Made by a program: the position numbers and the translations under genes
Shown here: positions 48,601-60,100 of the stretch, piece after piece
Numbering within the stretch: position 1 is the first letter of the stretch
Layout of the letters: each line of letters starts with the position of its first letter
Assembly (NCBI GenBank): GCA_903813345.2
Contig: CAIIXF020000011.1
Location: 1,514,571 to 1,578,570 of the forward strand
DNA from: Owenia fusiformis
Taxonomy: Eukaryota > Annelida > Polychaeta > Sabellida > Oweniidae
DNA: 64,000 bases
Direction: 5' to 3'
The notes under the pieces: generated by a model
The model's input: only the letters and a program-made list of their open reading frames with translations
The model's database searches: none
What the model was told of the DNA's origin: nothing

Positions 48601-48932
48601 TTTAGACAAGAGATTGTATTCCAGCAGTGTCATTTGTAATTAGCCCTTTGAAGTTTAATCAGTCACGATAATCAGTTGGTCGGTTATTCAGCAAAGAAAA
48701 AAGTGATTATCGCAAGGCCATGCCTGTTGCCATTGTATCTAGCCTTTAAAAGTTATAATTAGGTCAGGATCAGACTGTGTCTGGTTATTAATGATTATTC
48801 TTAAAAATTAATCGCTGATTGTTATGTGTTAATTCCAACCTGTTTGTCTAGTGAGTCCACCAGTAAATATCAAACTGGGAGGCGCCCCCCCCCTATCCCA
48901 ATGTAAAATAAAACCAGGAAGGAATACTTAAC
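45610..48932. other. Gene-poor, microsatellite-bearing interval
   Basis: It holds an acaat-rich stretch (about 46640-46695), a diverged GGTT/GTTG microsatellite (about 46715-46930) and C-rich runs at about 47305-47390. A 70-codon minus-strand frame (46144-46356) has a Cys/His cluster. No secure gene. Confidence 0.5.
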
Positions 48933-49210
48933 TTAGGTAGCAGGAACGCAGCTGTTTTCTCCGTTTTGTCGTTGGTCATCGGGCTCCTCATCTCCAAGCT
49001 GAAAGGGAACCTGAAAACAGAGGAACTAAACTGATGTAATAATTGAATAGAAAAAATACCTACTTTGGTGCTTTGGTGACAGGAACACGAACACCTCTCG
49101 CCCATGACACTGTTTACGTGGACTGGACCTGATGGCTCAAAATTGTCGAAAGACTGATCCAGCTGTCGCCCTTGCTTGGTGTGTTTGCTGCATCTCTCTC
49201 ATAGTTGTAC
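48933..49210 (-). CDS. Candidate 3' end of an unidentified minus-strand gene
   Basis: The terminal exon 48933-49010 (acceptor ctgttttcag) reads VPFQLGDEEPDDQRQNGENS, then CVPAT and TAA. It joins in phase 0 to a segment ending GPVHVNSVMGERCSCSCHQS plus TK at 49064, with donor AAA|GTAGGT. Upstream, an acceptor (tatctttcag) at 49210 opens a different frame (YNYERDAANTPSKGDSWISL), so there is either a frameshift or an alternative acceptor (gcgacag, about 49159). The Cys-rich acidic tail faintly recalls receptor cytoplasmic tails, but no family is identified. Confidence 0.35.
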
Positions 49211-52200
49211 CTGAAAGATACAAGATAAGAAAATGAAAAATTCAAGGATGCAACCTGGTCGAGTCACTTCCAATACAAGCGGAGGAGGGAATGCCAAGAC
49301 ATTCCTTTCATTGACTCTAGAAAATCTGTCATAGCCTTGTACCCCTCCCGGCTCAAGATTTATATCATCAAGTCAACTAACTGCTTAGGCAGATGTAACT
49401 CTGTAGGAAGAATGGAATAGTGGAGTATATGAATATTCTTTAAGAACACAGACCGCATGTGAAAATAATGAAACATGGCTTCATGGTACATTTGTACATT
49501 AAGTGAAATCAAGGGTGGGCTGTGTTTTTCCTGCAGTTACTGAAGACATTTCTGAAAAATTATATCTCAACTTAAGCATCATGAAGTAACGAGGATTTCT
49601 GTATGTATTTTTTTTTTAAATTAGAAAAATAATGATAACAAATGCAGTGTATTAAAAAACTTTGGGTAGTCATTTCCAGTGATTATTCACATTGCAATGA
49701 AAAAAACATTAGGTGAATCCGTAACATGTTTGTTACACGATTGCAACCCCTTAGGAGGAATACAAATGTACAATATCAAAGTATATAGTAAATACTTTTT
49801 GTCACAAAACCAAAATCATGTATACATCTAGTAAAACTTTGATTATAGTGTATATTTATAAGAATGATCATACTTTTTAGAACGTTTTAGTTGGTGGTTG
49901 TTGTTTACACAATAATAAAAATATGTTTCAGTACCACCCGAACATATACAAGCAAAAAGTAATACTTACATTCGCTGAACAAAAAATCATCTTGGAAGAA
50001 AGTTTCGTTACAATGATGTTATGATGCATAAAGTGCCACACAAAATAATTCAACATCAACTGAGATTGCCTCGATCATATCTACATGATCAACATAATAA
50101 AATATGTAATACCACTAAAAGAGTCAGTTACTTGCCTAACTATTGTCTACTTTACCCCATTTGTAGGGGGAACATGTGTTTCGACTCAACGGAGGGCAGT
50201 GCAGCCATTGATGGGTCTGCTACTCTGCTAATTTGAAAGCTTTCATTGAACAATGGTCAGATTGAGCCCATGAGCTGTATGGCATTTCTTTACAGTCTAT
50301 CAGATTGAGATAACTCATTCGATAAGGTCTAGATCGAATCATTTCGTTCTCTCTCTCCCCTTTTCATTGCATTTTGCTTTCAAACGCTACTGTACATTTT
50401 GTCTTCTGCTCATGTCTTTTTCATCTGCAAAAATTTACTATTCAAAGGATTTGTATGGTTGGAAAACGTATACATTTTGGTTTCAGCATTTCTTTGGCAT
50501 TATATAAAAATGTTTTAAACATTTATAATATTCTATGAATAAAGCATACTCTTAACATTCCCGGGCCTAGTATATCATAATTATCCGTTCCATAACTAAT
50601 TTGATGTTTTAGTCATGAATTAATACGATTTAAACGTAAATATGCGAATTTTGACCTTTTTCAATGTTAACTAATGACGACCAGATCCTCTAGTATTGAT
50701 GGAAATCAATTGAGAACAAAAATACCAATGCCACATATGTTTATAATCCTAACACAGATAATTGAATTCATCGTTGCTTACATAACGATGAATTCACCAA
50801 TTATAACAAGTGTTATCGAATTCCCAGGCTATCAAAAATACAAACAAGCTAGCTTTATGCAAAATTAAACTATTTTATCATAAGTTGAACTTAGTTCTGT
50901 GTATGGATATTCTGTATGATCGGCAAAATAAGTAAATTTCTTCAGATCTCGTGTGTGATGGATATTTTCTTATCTGTGTGAATTTACATGCGACAGAAGT
51001 GCAACATCCAATTTTTAAGCAACGGCAGACTCTAACACACTTACGTCATAAATCTAAAACCAATAATAATGCCGCATTTTAGCAAAAAGTTATAGTCTTC
51101 GTATTCATGGTAACGAACAATACAGTAACAATGATTTCGAACGTGTGGTTAATTGGACTTTTTGCTCATTGCAAGAGGGCTACAAACACTCCAAGTAGTT
51201 TTTTTCTATTGTTTGTTTGATATCATTTTATGGAAGGAGTAAAAGCTTATGCCATGTGGTCTAACACGTTTTTCTGATGGTAACGAACATTTTTTTCTGA
51301 ATATCAGGCTCTAAAATTGGCATGAAACCAGAGAATTTTTCATTTTTTGCCACCTTTTGACATATTATTACATACCTATACAACTTTAGATGCTCAGCTT
51401 AGTAAAATTGGACGGCAGAGATCATTTCTACACGTTTTAAAACAATTTTTGTGTAAATTGGATGAAAAATGTTCAAATGAGAGCAATTTTTGTGAAAAAT
51501 TTTGTGACGGATTTTCTCGTCCCTCTGGGCACCAGTCTTATTTCATTTGTGACGGATATATCCGTCACTCTGGGTATTCAAGAGGTTAAAACGAACTCAA
51601 GGCACTGGCTTGTTTCTACAAGCAAATGTGAAAAAATGCAGACACACCTCGGATTTGACGCATGTCCTCTATTGAAAACATAAACAATCTTTCAAAATTA
51701 CATTTTCTTTCATTTCTTATCTCAATTCCAGACTCATATAATTGGAATGAATGAACCAAGTAACGATGATTTTTTTGAATTTTCTGAAACTGGCGACACC
51801 CCTTTGAAAGGCTGTACAAAATAATATATCGTTCAAGATGGGTTTTGTATATCATTTTCTCTTAGAATCATGCGGCTGCGAAGTAAAGTAGTTTGGAAAT
51901 AGAATAAAATGTGATAATAAATACCAGTAAGCATGACTTGAAAATCAAAATTCAAAATGGCGACAGTAACGAATGATTCATTTTGACACTTTAGAGCTCT
52001 GGTAAAAATACATTTATGAAATTCTCCTTCAAAAATGAATGTTCACATATGGCCTTGAGGTTATTGATGAAATATATGCAGAAATTAAAGATACACCACT
52101 AATATTTTCCGAGATAACATACGGCGACATCAATTGGGACATTTTTTTGAATTTGGGTGACAATCGCGATATATGGATATGGGAGAATTTTAAAGAAAAC

Positions 52201-52430
52201 GGCTTCACTTAGAATGACTCTAACTGAAGTTGTCATCATCATTAGCGTTCAAAAGTGATCGGATGGCATAAAGTTCCATGATTTTGTGCGATCACAAAAT
52301 TCCAAAACAAAAGTTTTTGAAGTTGCAATATTTCCACGAGTGTTCCAAGTGCATGTATAGCCATAATGTGCATACCAAATCATCCAAATACAATCATCCT
52401 TTCATTTATCTCAAGGTCGATAGAAATTAT
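49211..52430. other. No secure gene
   Basis: AT-rich. A possible minus-strand exon at about 50161-50224 (RVADPSMAALPSVESKHMFP) has splice-like edges and would join 49210 in phase, but it is unsupported otherwise. Around 51509-51570 the words gacggattttctcgtccctc and gacggatatatccgtcactc form a short diverged repeat. Confidence 0.4.
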
Positions 52431-52469
52431 TTTTTTTAATAAAGATGGCATGGCAATCGATCTGTCACC

Positions 52470-52852
52470 CGGTCCTAACTTCGACCATTAATTTGAATTT
52501 TTGAACTACCAGATGCTCGAAAATCAAGAATTTCGAGTCTCATACTGCACCGTTATTCTTCAAACTTATACCATTTGAAGCAAAACAAAATTGCCTTTCT
52601 GTCGGTACATTACTTTATTGTAAAGAGTCCCTCAGTCGTTCTAGCAGCGCTTTGGTCCCCAGCTGTTAGAAGGCCTTCTTACAGCTGGGGATTTTTTCTG
52701 TTTAGACAATAATGTAGCAACAGAAAGAGATTTTTATTATGCTTTGAATGGAACAAGTTTGAAGAAAAACGGTGCAGCACGAGACTCGTAATCCTTGATT
52801 TTCAAACATCCAGTAGGTCAAAAATTCAAATTAACGGTCGAAGTTAGTACCG
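52470..52852. repeat. Nested hairpin element
   Basis: Outer arms (cctaacttcgaccattaatt and ttaacggtcgaagttagtac) are about 150 bp. An inner perfect-looking stem ccccagctgttagaaggcc / cttacagctgggg sits at the centre. The flanking phrase taaagatggcatgg with aatcgatctgt occurs just left of the hairpin (about 52440) and again about 760 bp later (about 53200). Confidence 0.75.
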
Positions 52853-54099
52853 CGTGTCTGTGTTTATTTTTAAATATTTTCTACTTTTCTTTTAAAAGAT
52901 AATACAGGATTCTGTTGGTGCTGCCATCTTTATATCGTCCCAGAACCTATGCTTTTAACTTAGAAACAGTAAAGAAGACTAGAAATTAAATTATGGGCTT
53001 TCAACTGAGATAACCATGTGCTGGACTGTAATGAGATACAGCAGACAGTAGAATTTGACTACGAATTTAACAAGTGACCAGACAACAACCTGTACATAAA
53101 AGAATACGAGTAGTTATGTTGCCATAAATTATATACACGTTTTAAAACAAGTTACATATTAATCTTATCTGTTAATAACAAATATGCATTTTTTTAAATA
53201 AAGATGGCATGGTAATCGATCTGTGTTATAAGGAACCCCCGGCCCAGAACCTATGTGTAAGGCCTTAGAAATGTATAAACTGACATGGAAAATCATGGGC
53301 GTAGGGCTATATTTTGAGTTGGTACTATACGCACACTGGGATGCCTAATTGCGTGGCCGAAGGCCGCATATCGCGGGGGGTCTAGGGAGAATTTTTTTCA
53401 AGGACGTCATTTGATGGAATCTAAGCGTTTATCAACTTTAAATGTTGACAATGGTAAAAAATACAGATACGATATGTTTGGAAGCATCAATAAATTCGCA
53501 AATAAATTAATGCATTTTAACATATTTTTAATTTTTTTCAAATTCATTTGGTACGCCTGTGCGTATTTTGCGTAATAGGCGCTACGCCCATGAAAACAAT
53601 AAGAAAGTGTAATTAGCTGATTGTCTCCAAACTTTGTGAGGGATATTCTAAAAATGCTAACTGAACAGATAACCAAGGGTTATCTCAAATGGGACCCAAA
53701 TCGAGGGATTTTTCAGTGAAAAAGTGACGCACTTTAGCGGCACGTCACCATATAGCCAATATATAGGGGTACCCCCCCCCCCCCCGCCTCCGGGGGGTCT
53801 GTACAGTGCACCTGCACTAAACATGTAGATGGAAAACAGAACGTAGTACCGGTGTAAAAGGGCTGGTGGTCTTATTATTTCCATACAGTCAGGACCAGTA
53901 CGGGCGGTAAGGAAAGGGGACCATAATCCCCAGGGGACCATAATTTGTAATTTCTTTTACACCGGGAATGCAACACGTTCGTAGTTTCATCAATTAAGCG
54001 TCAATAACAAATGTAGCGCCGTTCGCAAATTTAAGCAAATAATTCTGCGTAATTAGGAAAATTTATTCAAAATTACGCGCACCCGTTGTCAAAAACAAT

Positions 54100-54106
54100 A
54101 TGGCGG
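54100..54106 (+). promoter_or_regulatory. YY1-like ATGGCGG site, copy 1
   Basis: acaatATGGCGGaaaa lies about 160 bp before the exon 1 ATG (54263), as YY1-type sites often do near animal start sites. It is a sequence match only. Confidence 0.35.
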
Positions 54107-54262
54107 AAAAATACTTGAGTCAATTTTTTTTCACTAATATTTTCAATATGTTTCGAAAGATTTTTAAATAGTAAATAAACTAAAGGAAAATATGTTGTCT
54201 GGAGCCTACTCGTATCCTTTAAAAAATAGTTTGTCATTATAAGCTAGGTAACAACACGAAAT

Positions 54263-54330
54263 ATGGATAGACCGAGAAGACTTGAAATTTTTCGACGAAA
54301 ATTCATTCAAGCCCATGAATTTGGAAAACA
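54263..54330 (+). CDS. CEP126: CEP126-like exon 1, duplicated copy
   Basis: MDRPRRLEIFRRKFIQAHEF opens the frame. A phase-2 donor follows at CA|GTTGTC (or three bases on). Neither donor is strong. Identical to 57061-57128. Confidence 0.55.
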
Positions 54331-55334
54331 GTTGTCATGCAAAGAGAAATTAATTACAAAGATATTACCCAGAAACGGAGTCTGATTTTTGTTCAGGACA
54401 GAGATTCAGATTTGTTGGGCTTACTAGATTGTCGAAAGAATGTAGCCCTGGTGAAACATGGGCTTTCAATTAGAAAAATGTTGCTTAGACTATCACAGGA
54501 ACTCACAAATGGAATAATTGGCCAAACGAGTGTGTTCAAGGGGAGTGTCTGGGTTACGAAGTTGTATCAAAAACTAGCCTTGGTGTTTTAGTAACAGAGA
54601 AGAGCCTACACCCAGGAGCCTACAGCAACATAAAATGGATTGTAAGCTGAAGGGGTAGAAAGTCTCTACTAAGCCCTGTATACACTGTGAATAGTGTGTC
54701 AATGGTTTCACTTGTTTCAATCAGTTCAATCGTTTCAATGCATGCATCATTTCTTATGTTCAATGCTTGCGTCATTTTCAATCGATTCACCTTTTGAAAT
54801 TAATTTAAAGTTTTGCTGTTTTCGCCCGTTTTGCTGTTTCAAGCATTTTATCACAAGACCCATTCAGGAAGAAATGGACAAAACGATTGAAAAGAAAAAC
54901 AAACATGCACATTTTTTGTTTCAAGCATTTCGCCGGGACTTTTCAGCTGTTTCAATCAATTCAATCGATAACGTCTTAAAAAATGAAATTACTGTTGTGC
55001 TGCTTGGGCCTGTTTCGCCGTTTCAAGCATTTCAATCAATTCGCCTTAAGCTGTTTTCACATTCTCTTTCATTTCAACTATTTCAAGCATTTTAGCCTTT
55101 TCGCCCCCGTTTCAAGCATTTCGCCTGCCAGTGTATACACCCCTTTAGGCTAAATAAATCTGTATATTTTAAACAATTTTGAGTTTCAAAAATAATTTTT
55201 AGGCAACTTCAAATTTTTCACACTATCAACAAATTACCATCAGATCTGCATATATACACATATGTTTCTAATGTACTGTTACTCCTAATGCCTCTTAAAA
55301 AATCATTAAAATGATATCCTTAACTGTATCTAAG

Positions 55335-55451
55335 CTCCAAATTTCGAGCGTTACAAAAAGAACAGATTGATCATCTGCGGGAACAAGAAAAGCAGAATGA
55401 TGTTATCGAACGTACCAGAAGACTAAAAGATGAAACTAATCGCAGGCGAAG
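55335..55451 (+). CDS. CEP126: CEP126-like exon 2, duplicated copy
   Basis: Acceptor gtatctaag, donor CGAAG|GTTTGT, 117 nt, phase 2-2. It encodes the charged helix ALQKEQIDHLREQEKQNDVI, then ERTRRLKDETNRRR. Being symmetric, it could be spliced to its twin without a frameshift. Confidence 0.6.
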
Positions 55452-56897
55452 GTTTGTTTTATGTTTCTTTTAAAAAGCCCTTCAGTTTTCACCATTCGTC
55501 TGTCTTGATGTCTGTCTTTTTGTATTGTATCTTGGTTACCCCCATATTTGGAGAGCAATACCTCATTGGTATATTCCGTATTTTACGTATTTTACACTCG
55601 AAAAAAGAGCCAGAAACCCCTCCCTGGAGGAGCCCTGTGTTCTTTTATGTGCACGGCTACACAGCCTTTTATAGGAGTCGTGAACCACTCAGTCAAAGAC
55701 AGAAAAAATCTCTGAAAAATCAACTGTTTAAAATATGTGGTGTGTCCACCAAAAGTTGCCCATGATCTGAGACATTTATCAATTCTACTAAAAAATACCA
55801 AACTCAGTTTTCCCTCAAGTGGGTGCAAAGTTTTCATTTGAAAAACATGCACCAAAGCCACAAAGATAGTAGATTCTGCAATTTATAAAATTACCTTTGA
55901 AATCTTGAGCACTGATAGAATCTAGATTGTTTAAACCTTGACTGTTCTCGAAAAGGGAATAAGCTGACATATATTATTTTTTACATTTTCATACAACTGA
56001 CAAGATGATAAATGTTTTAATATAAAGTTGACGTCGTTAAAATGTTTTGTAAGCTTAAAATCAAAGACAACTATATACTTAGAAAAAATTAAAAACCAGG
56101 CAGGGATTCGAATCCGAGACATCCGATACGCACACTGGGATGCCTAATTGCGTGGCCGAAGGCCGCATATCGCGGGGGGTCTAGGGAGAATTTTTTTCAA
56201 GGACGTCATTTGATGGAATCTAAGCGTTTATCAACTTTAAATGTTGACAATGGTAAAAAATACAGATACGATATGTTTGGAAGCATCAATAAATTCGCAA
56301 ATAAATTAATGCATTTTAACATATTTTTAATTTTTTTCAAATTCATTTGGTACGCCTGTGCGTATTTTGCGTAATAGGCGCTACGCCCATGAAAACAATA
56401 AGAAAGTGTAATTAGCTGATTGTCTCCAAACTTTGTGAGGGATATTCTAAAAATGCTAACTGAACAGATAACCAAGGGTTATCTCAAATGGGACCCAAAT
56501 CGAGGGATTTTTCAGTGAAAAAGTGACGCACTTTAGCGGCACGTCACCATATAGCCAATATATAGGGGTACCCCCCCCCCCCCGCCTCCGGGGGGTCTGT
56601 ACAGTGCACCTGCACTAAACATGTAGATGGAAAACAGAACGTAGTACCGGTGTAAAAGGGCTGGTGGTCTTATTATTTCCATACAGTCAGGACCAGTACG
56701 GGCGGTAAGGAAAGGGGACCATAATCCCCAGGGGACCATAATTTGTAATTTCTTTTACACCGGGAATGCAACACGTTCGTAGTTTCATCAATTAAGCGTC
56801 AATAACAAATGTAGCGCCGTTCGCAAATTTAAGCAAATAATTCTGCGTAATTAGGAAAATTTATTCAAAATTACGCGCACCCGTTGTCAAAAACAAT

Positions 56898-56904
56898 ATG
56901 GCGG
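56898..56904 (+). promoter_or_regulatory. YY1-like ATGGCGG site, copy 2
   Basis: Exact duplicate of the 54100 site, about 160 bp before the ATG at 57061. Confidence 0.35.
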
Positions 56905-57060
56905 AAAAATACTTGAGTCAATTTTTTTTCACTAATATTTTCAATATGTTTCGAAAGATTTTTAAATAGTAAATAAACTAAAGGAAAATATGTTGTCTGG
57001 AGCCTACTCGTATCCTTTAAAAAATAGTTTGTCATTATAAGCTAGGTAACAACACGAAAT

Positions 57061-57128
57061 ATGGATAGACCGAGAAGACTTGAAATTTTTCGACGAAAAT
57101 TCATTCAAGCCCATGAATTTGGAAAACA
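57061..57128 (+). CDS. CEP126: CEP126-like exon 1
   Basis: It starts at the first ATG after the promoter-like segment. MDRPRRLEIFRRKFIQAHEF is basic and helical. The donor is weak (CA|GTTGTC), so the exon end may be off by a few bases. Confidence 0.6.
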
Positions 57129-60100
57129 GTTGTCATGCAAAGAGAAATTAATTACAAAGATATTACCCAGAAACGGAGTCTGATTTTTGTTCAGGACAGA
57201 GATTCAGATTTGTTGGGCTTACTAGATTGTCGAAAGAATGTAGCCCTGGTGAAACATGGGCTTTCAATTAGAAAAATGTTGCTTAGACTATCACAGGAAC
57301 TCACAAATGGAATAATTGGCCAAACGAGTGTGTTCAAGGGGAGTGTCTGGGTTACGAAGTTGTATCAAAAACTAGCCTTGGTGTTTTAGTAACAGAGAAG
57401 AGCCTACACCCAGGAGCCTACAGCAACATAAAATGGATTGTAAGCTGAAGGGGTAGAAAGTCTCTACTAAGCCCTGTATACACTGTGAATAGTGTGTCAA
57501 TGGTTTCACTTGTTTCAATCAGTTCAATCGTTTCAATGCATGCATCATTTCTTATGTTCAATGCTTGCGTCATTTTCAATCGATTCACCTTTTGAAATTA
57601 ATTTAAAGTTTTGCTGTTTTCGCCCGTTTTGCTGTTTCAAGCATTTTATCACAAGACCCATTCAGGAAGAAATGGACAAAACGATTGAAAAGAAAAACAA
57701 ACATGCACATTTTTTGTTTCAAGCATTTCGCCGGGACTTTTCAGCTGTTTCAATCAATTCAATCGATAACGTCTTAAAAAATGAAATTACTGTTGTGCTG
57801 CTTGGGCCTGTTTCGCCGTTTCAAGCATTTCAATCAATTCGCCTTAAGCTGTTTTCACATTCTCTTTCATTTCAACTATTTCAAGCATTTTAGCCTTTTC
57901 GCCCCCGTTTCAAGCATTTCGCCTGCCAGTGTATACACCCCTTTAGGCTAAATAAATCTGTATATTTTAAACAATTTTGAGTTTCAAAAATAATTTTTAG
58001 GCAACTTCAAATTTTTCACACTATCAACAAATTACCATCAGATCTGCATATATACACATATGTTTCTAATGTACTGTTACTCCTAATGCCTCTTAAAAAA
58101 TCATTAAAATGATATCCTTAACTGTATCTAAGCTCCAAATTTCGAGCGTTACAAAAAGAACAGATTGATCATCTGCGGGAACAAGAAAAGCAGAATGATG
58201 TTATCGAACGTACCAGAAGACTAAAAGATGAAACTAATCGCAGGCGAAGGTTTGTTTTATGTTTCTTTTAAAAAGCCCTTCAGTTTTCACCATTCGTCTG
58301 TCTTGATGTCTGTCTTTTTGTATTGTATCTTGGTTACCCCCATATTTGGAGAGCAATACCTCATTGGTATATTCCGTATTTTACGTATTTTACACTCGAA
58401 AAAAGAGCCAGAAACCCCTCCCTGGAGGAGCCCTGTGTTCTTTTATGTGCACGGCTACACAGCCTTTTATAGGAGTCGTGAACCACTCAGTCAAAGACAG
58501 AAAAAATCTCTGAAAAATCAACTGTTTAAAATATGTGGTGTGTCCACCAAAAGTTGCCCATGATCTGAGACATTTATCAATTCTACTAAAAAATACCAAA
58601 CTCAGTTTTCCCTCAAGTGGGTGCAAAGTTTTCATTTGAAAAACATGCACCAAAGCCACAAAGATAGTAGATTCTGCAATTTATAAAATTACCTTTGAAA
58701 TCTTGAGCACTGATAGAATCTAGATTGTTTAAACCTTGACTGTTCTCGAAAAGGGAATAAGCTGACATATATTATTTTTTACATTTTCATACAACTGACA
58801 AGATGATAAATGTTTTAATATAAAGTTGACGTCGTTAAAATGTTTTGTAAGCTTAAAATCAAAGACAACTATATACTTAGAAAAAATTAAAAACCAGGCA
58901 GGGATTCGAATCCGAGACATTCGCTTTCTAGGCGAGCATTCTACCAGTGTACTACCCTGACATCACTTTGTAGTGGGAGTAATTTTACAGATCTTATCTA
59001 AACTTCTAATTAGCTTCACGTGACATTCTAAATTTAGAAATCTTCGAAAAATCAAATGGCCGGCCGATCATCCGAGCAATCGAAGGACCAATCATAATAA
59101 TACCTTTATCGTGAGTATTGTTGCACAGCATTTTCCTCATGCGTTTATTATTGTTTATTCTCTCACTATAGCTCAAAACATCACACGGAACCCTGGGAAC
59201 AACCCAAGATTGCATTTTCGAAGCAGGCAGCTTTAATATATACTCATTATTTATTATATATATATTACTGATTGTTTAATACATACTCAATGTTTGCAGA
59301 GCCCAGGAGGTGAAACGCAAACTTGTAGCGAAGAAGGAAGAAAAAAGACGTCAAGAGATTCTTCAGAATCGTCGCCTGAAGCAAAAAGAAGTAACAGAAC
59401 GGTTCCAGAGAGGGAATCGTGGGTACACAGGTGATGATCTTGCTACATGTAATGATGAAGGTATGAATATTGAATTTATGGATACTTATGTTAAAGTCAA
59501 TGTGGATGGGGGGGAACTTTTAGCATACATGCAAAATGTAAATGTATTTATTTTTTGGAGAAATATGAGAAGGAAGTTTGCATCAGTGCTGCAAATGTAA
59601 AATATAAAATTTTAGAAATATAAAATGATGTATGATATCATACAATGAATGCATATAAATTTTGTTAAAAGGCTTCACAAGAGGTTTCTTTGGTTTATTT
59701 TAGTACATTTGACTACACAGAGGACCAATTTTTATGTCACAACAAGTGGCGATATATTGTTATAGACTCCAACCTTTTTAACAGTGTGCAGCAGTGGGCT
59801 GGTGCTGTAACAAATGGCAGGTGGTTACATTTTGCATGTTAATGCCTTGTTAAGTTTTCCTATATGCAATATTTTAAATCAAATTATGTTTATTATTCCA
59901 GGAAGTCTGCTAGATAACCATCCACCCGCTTTAGAGGATGCCTTAAAAGCCATCAGAGGCAATTCTGTCCACAAACATGTTAGGCAACCACCCGAGCAGA
60001 TTCCAATGAATAAGTACAAACAGAAGGCCAAGGGATACACAGACCAAACTCGGGGGTACAATGATCCCGAGAGGCCACATAATTCAGGAAGTGGTCAAAT

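Larger units (their letters stand above)
53327..56125 (+). repeat. 2.8-kb tandem duplication, copy 1
   Basis: It is identical by eye to 56126-58920 apart from a C-run of 14 versus 13 bases (near 53771 and 56571). Copy 1 starts at atacgcacactggg. The copy 1/copy 2 junction reads gagacatccgatacgcac. Each copy carries a promoter-like region, CEP126-like exons 1 and 2, and a degenerate (tttcaagcattt)n stretch (about 54690-55135 in copy 1). It is either very recent or an assembly duplicate. Confidence 0.95.
56126..58920 (+). repeat. 2.8-kb tandem duplication, copy 2
   Basis: This is the copy next to the rest of the CEP126-like gene. Its right edge falls inside a tRNA-like sequence that is complete here (58894-58962) and cut in copy 1. 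Confidence 0.95.

Noticed and set aside
55592-55861. Paired plus and minus frames within each duplicated block (also 58390-58659)
   Set aside because: They lie in the intron after exon 2. They are kept identical only because the block is duplicated, and no domain is seen.
59704-59816. Open segment TFDYTEDQFLCHNKWRYIVI between CEP126-like exons 3 and 4
   Set aside because: It looks coding and has AG and GT edges, but its phase (2-2) does not fit the phase-1 junction between exons 3 and 4. An alternative isoform cannot be excluded.
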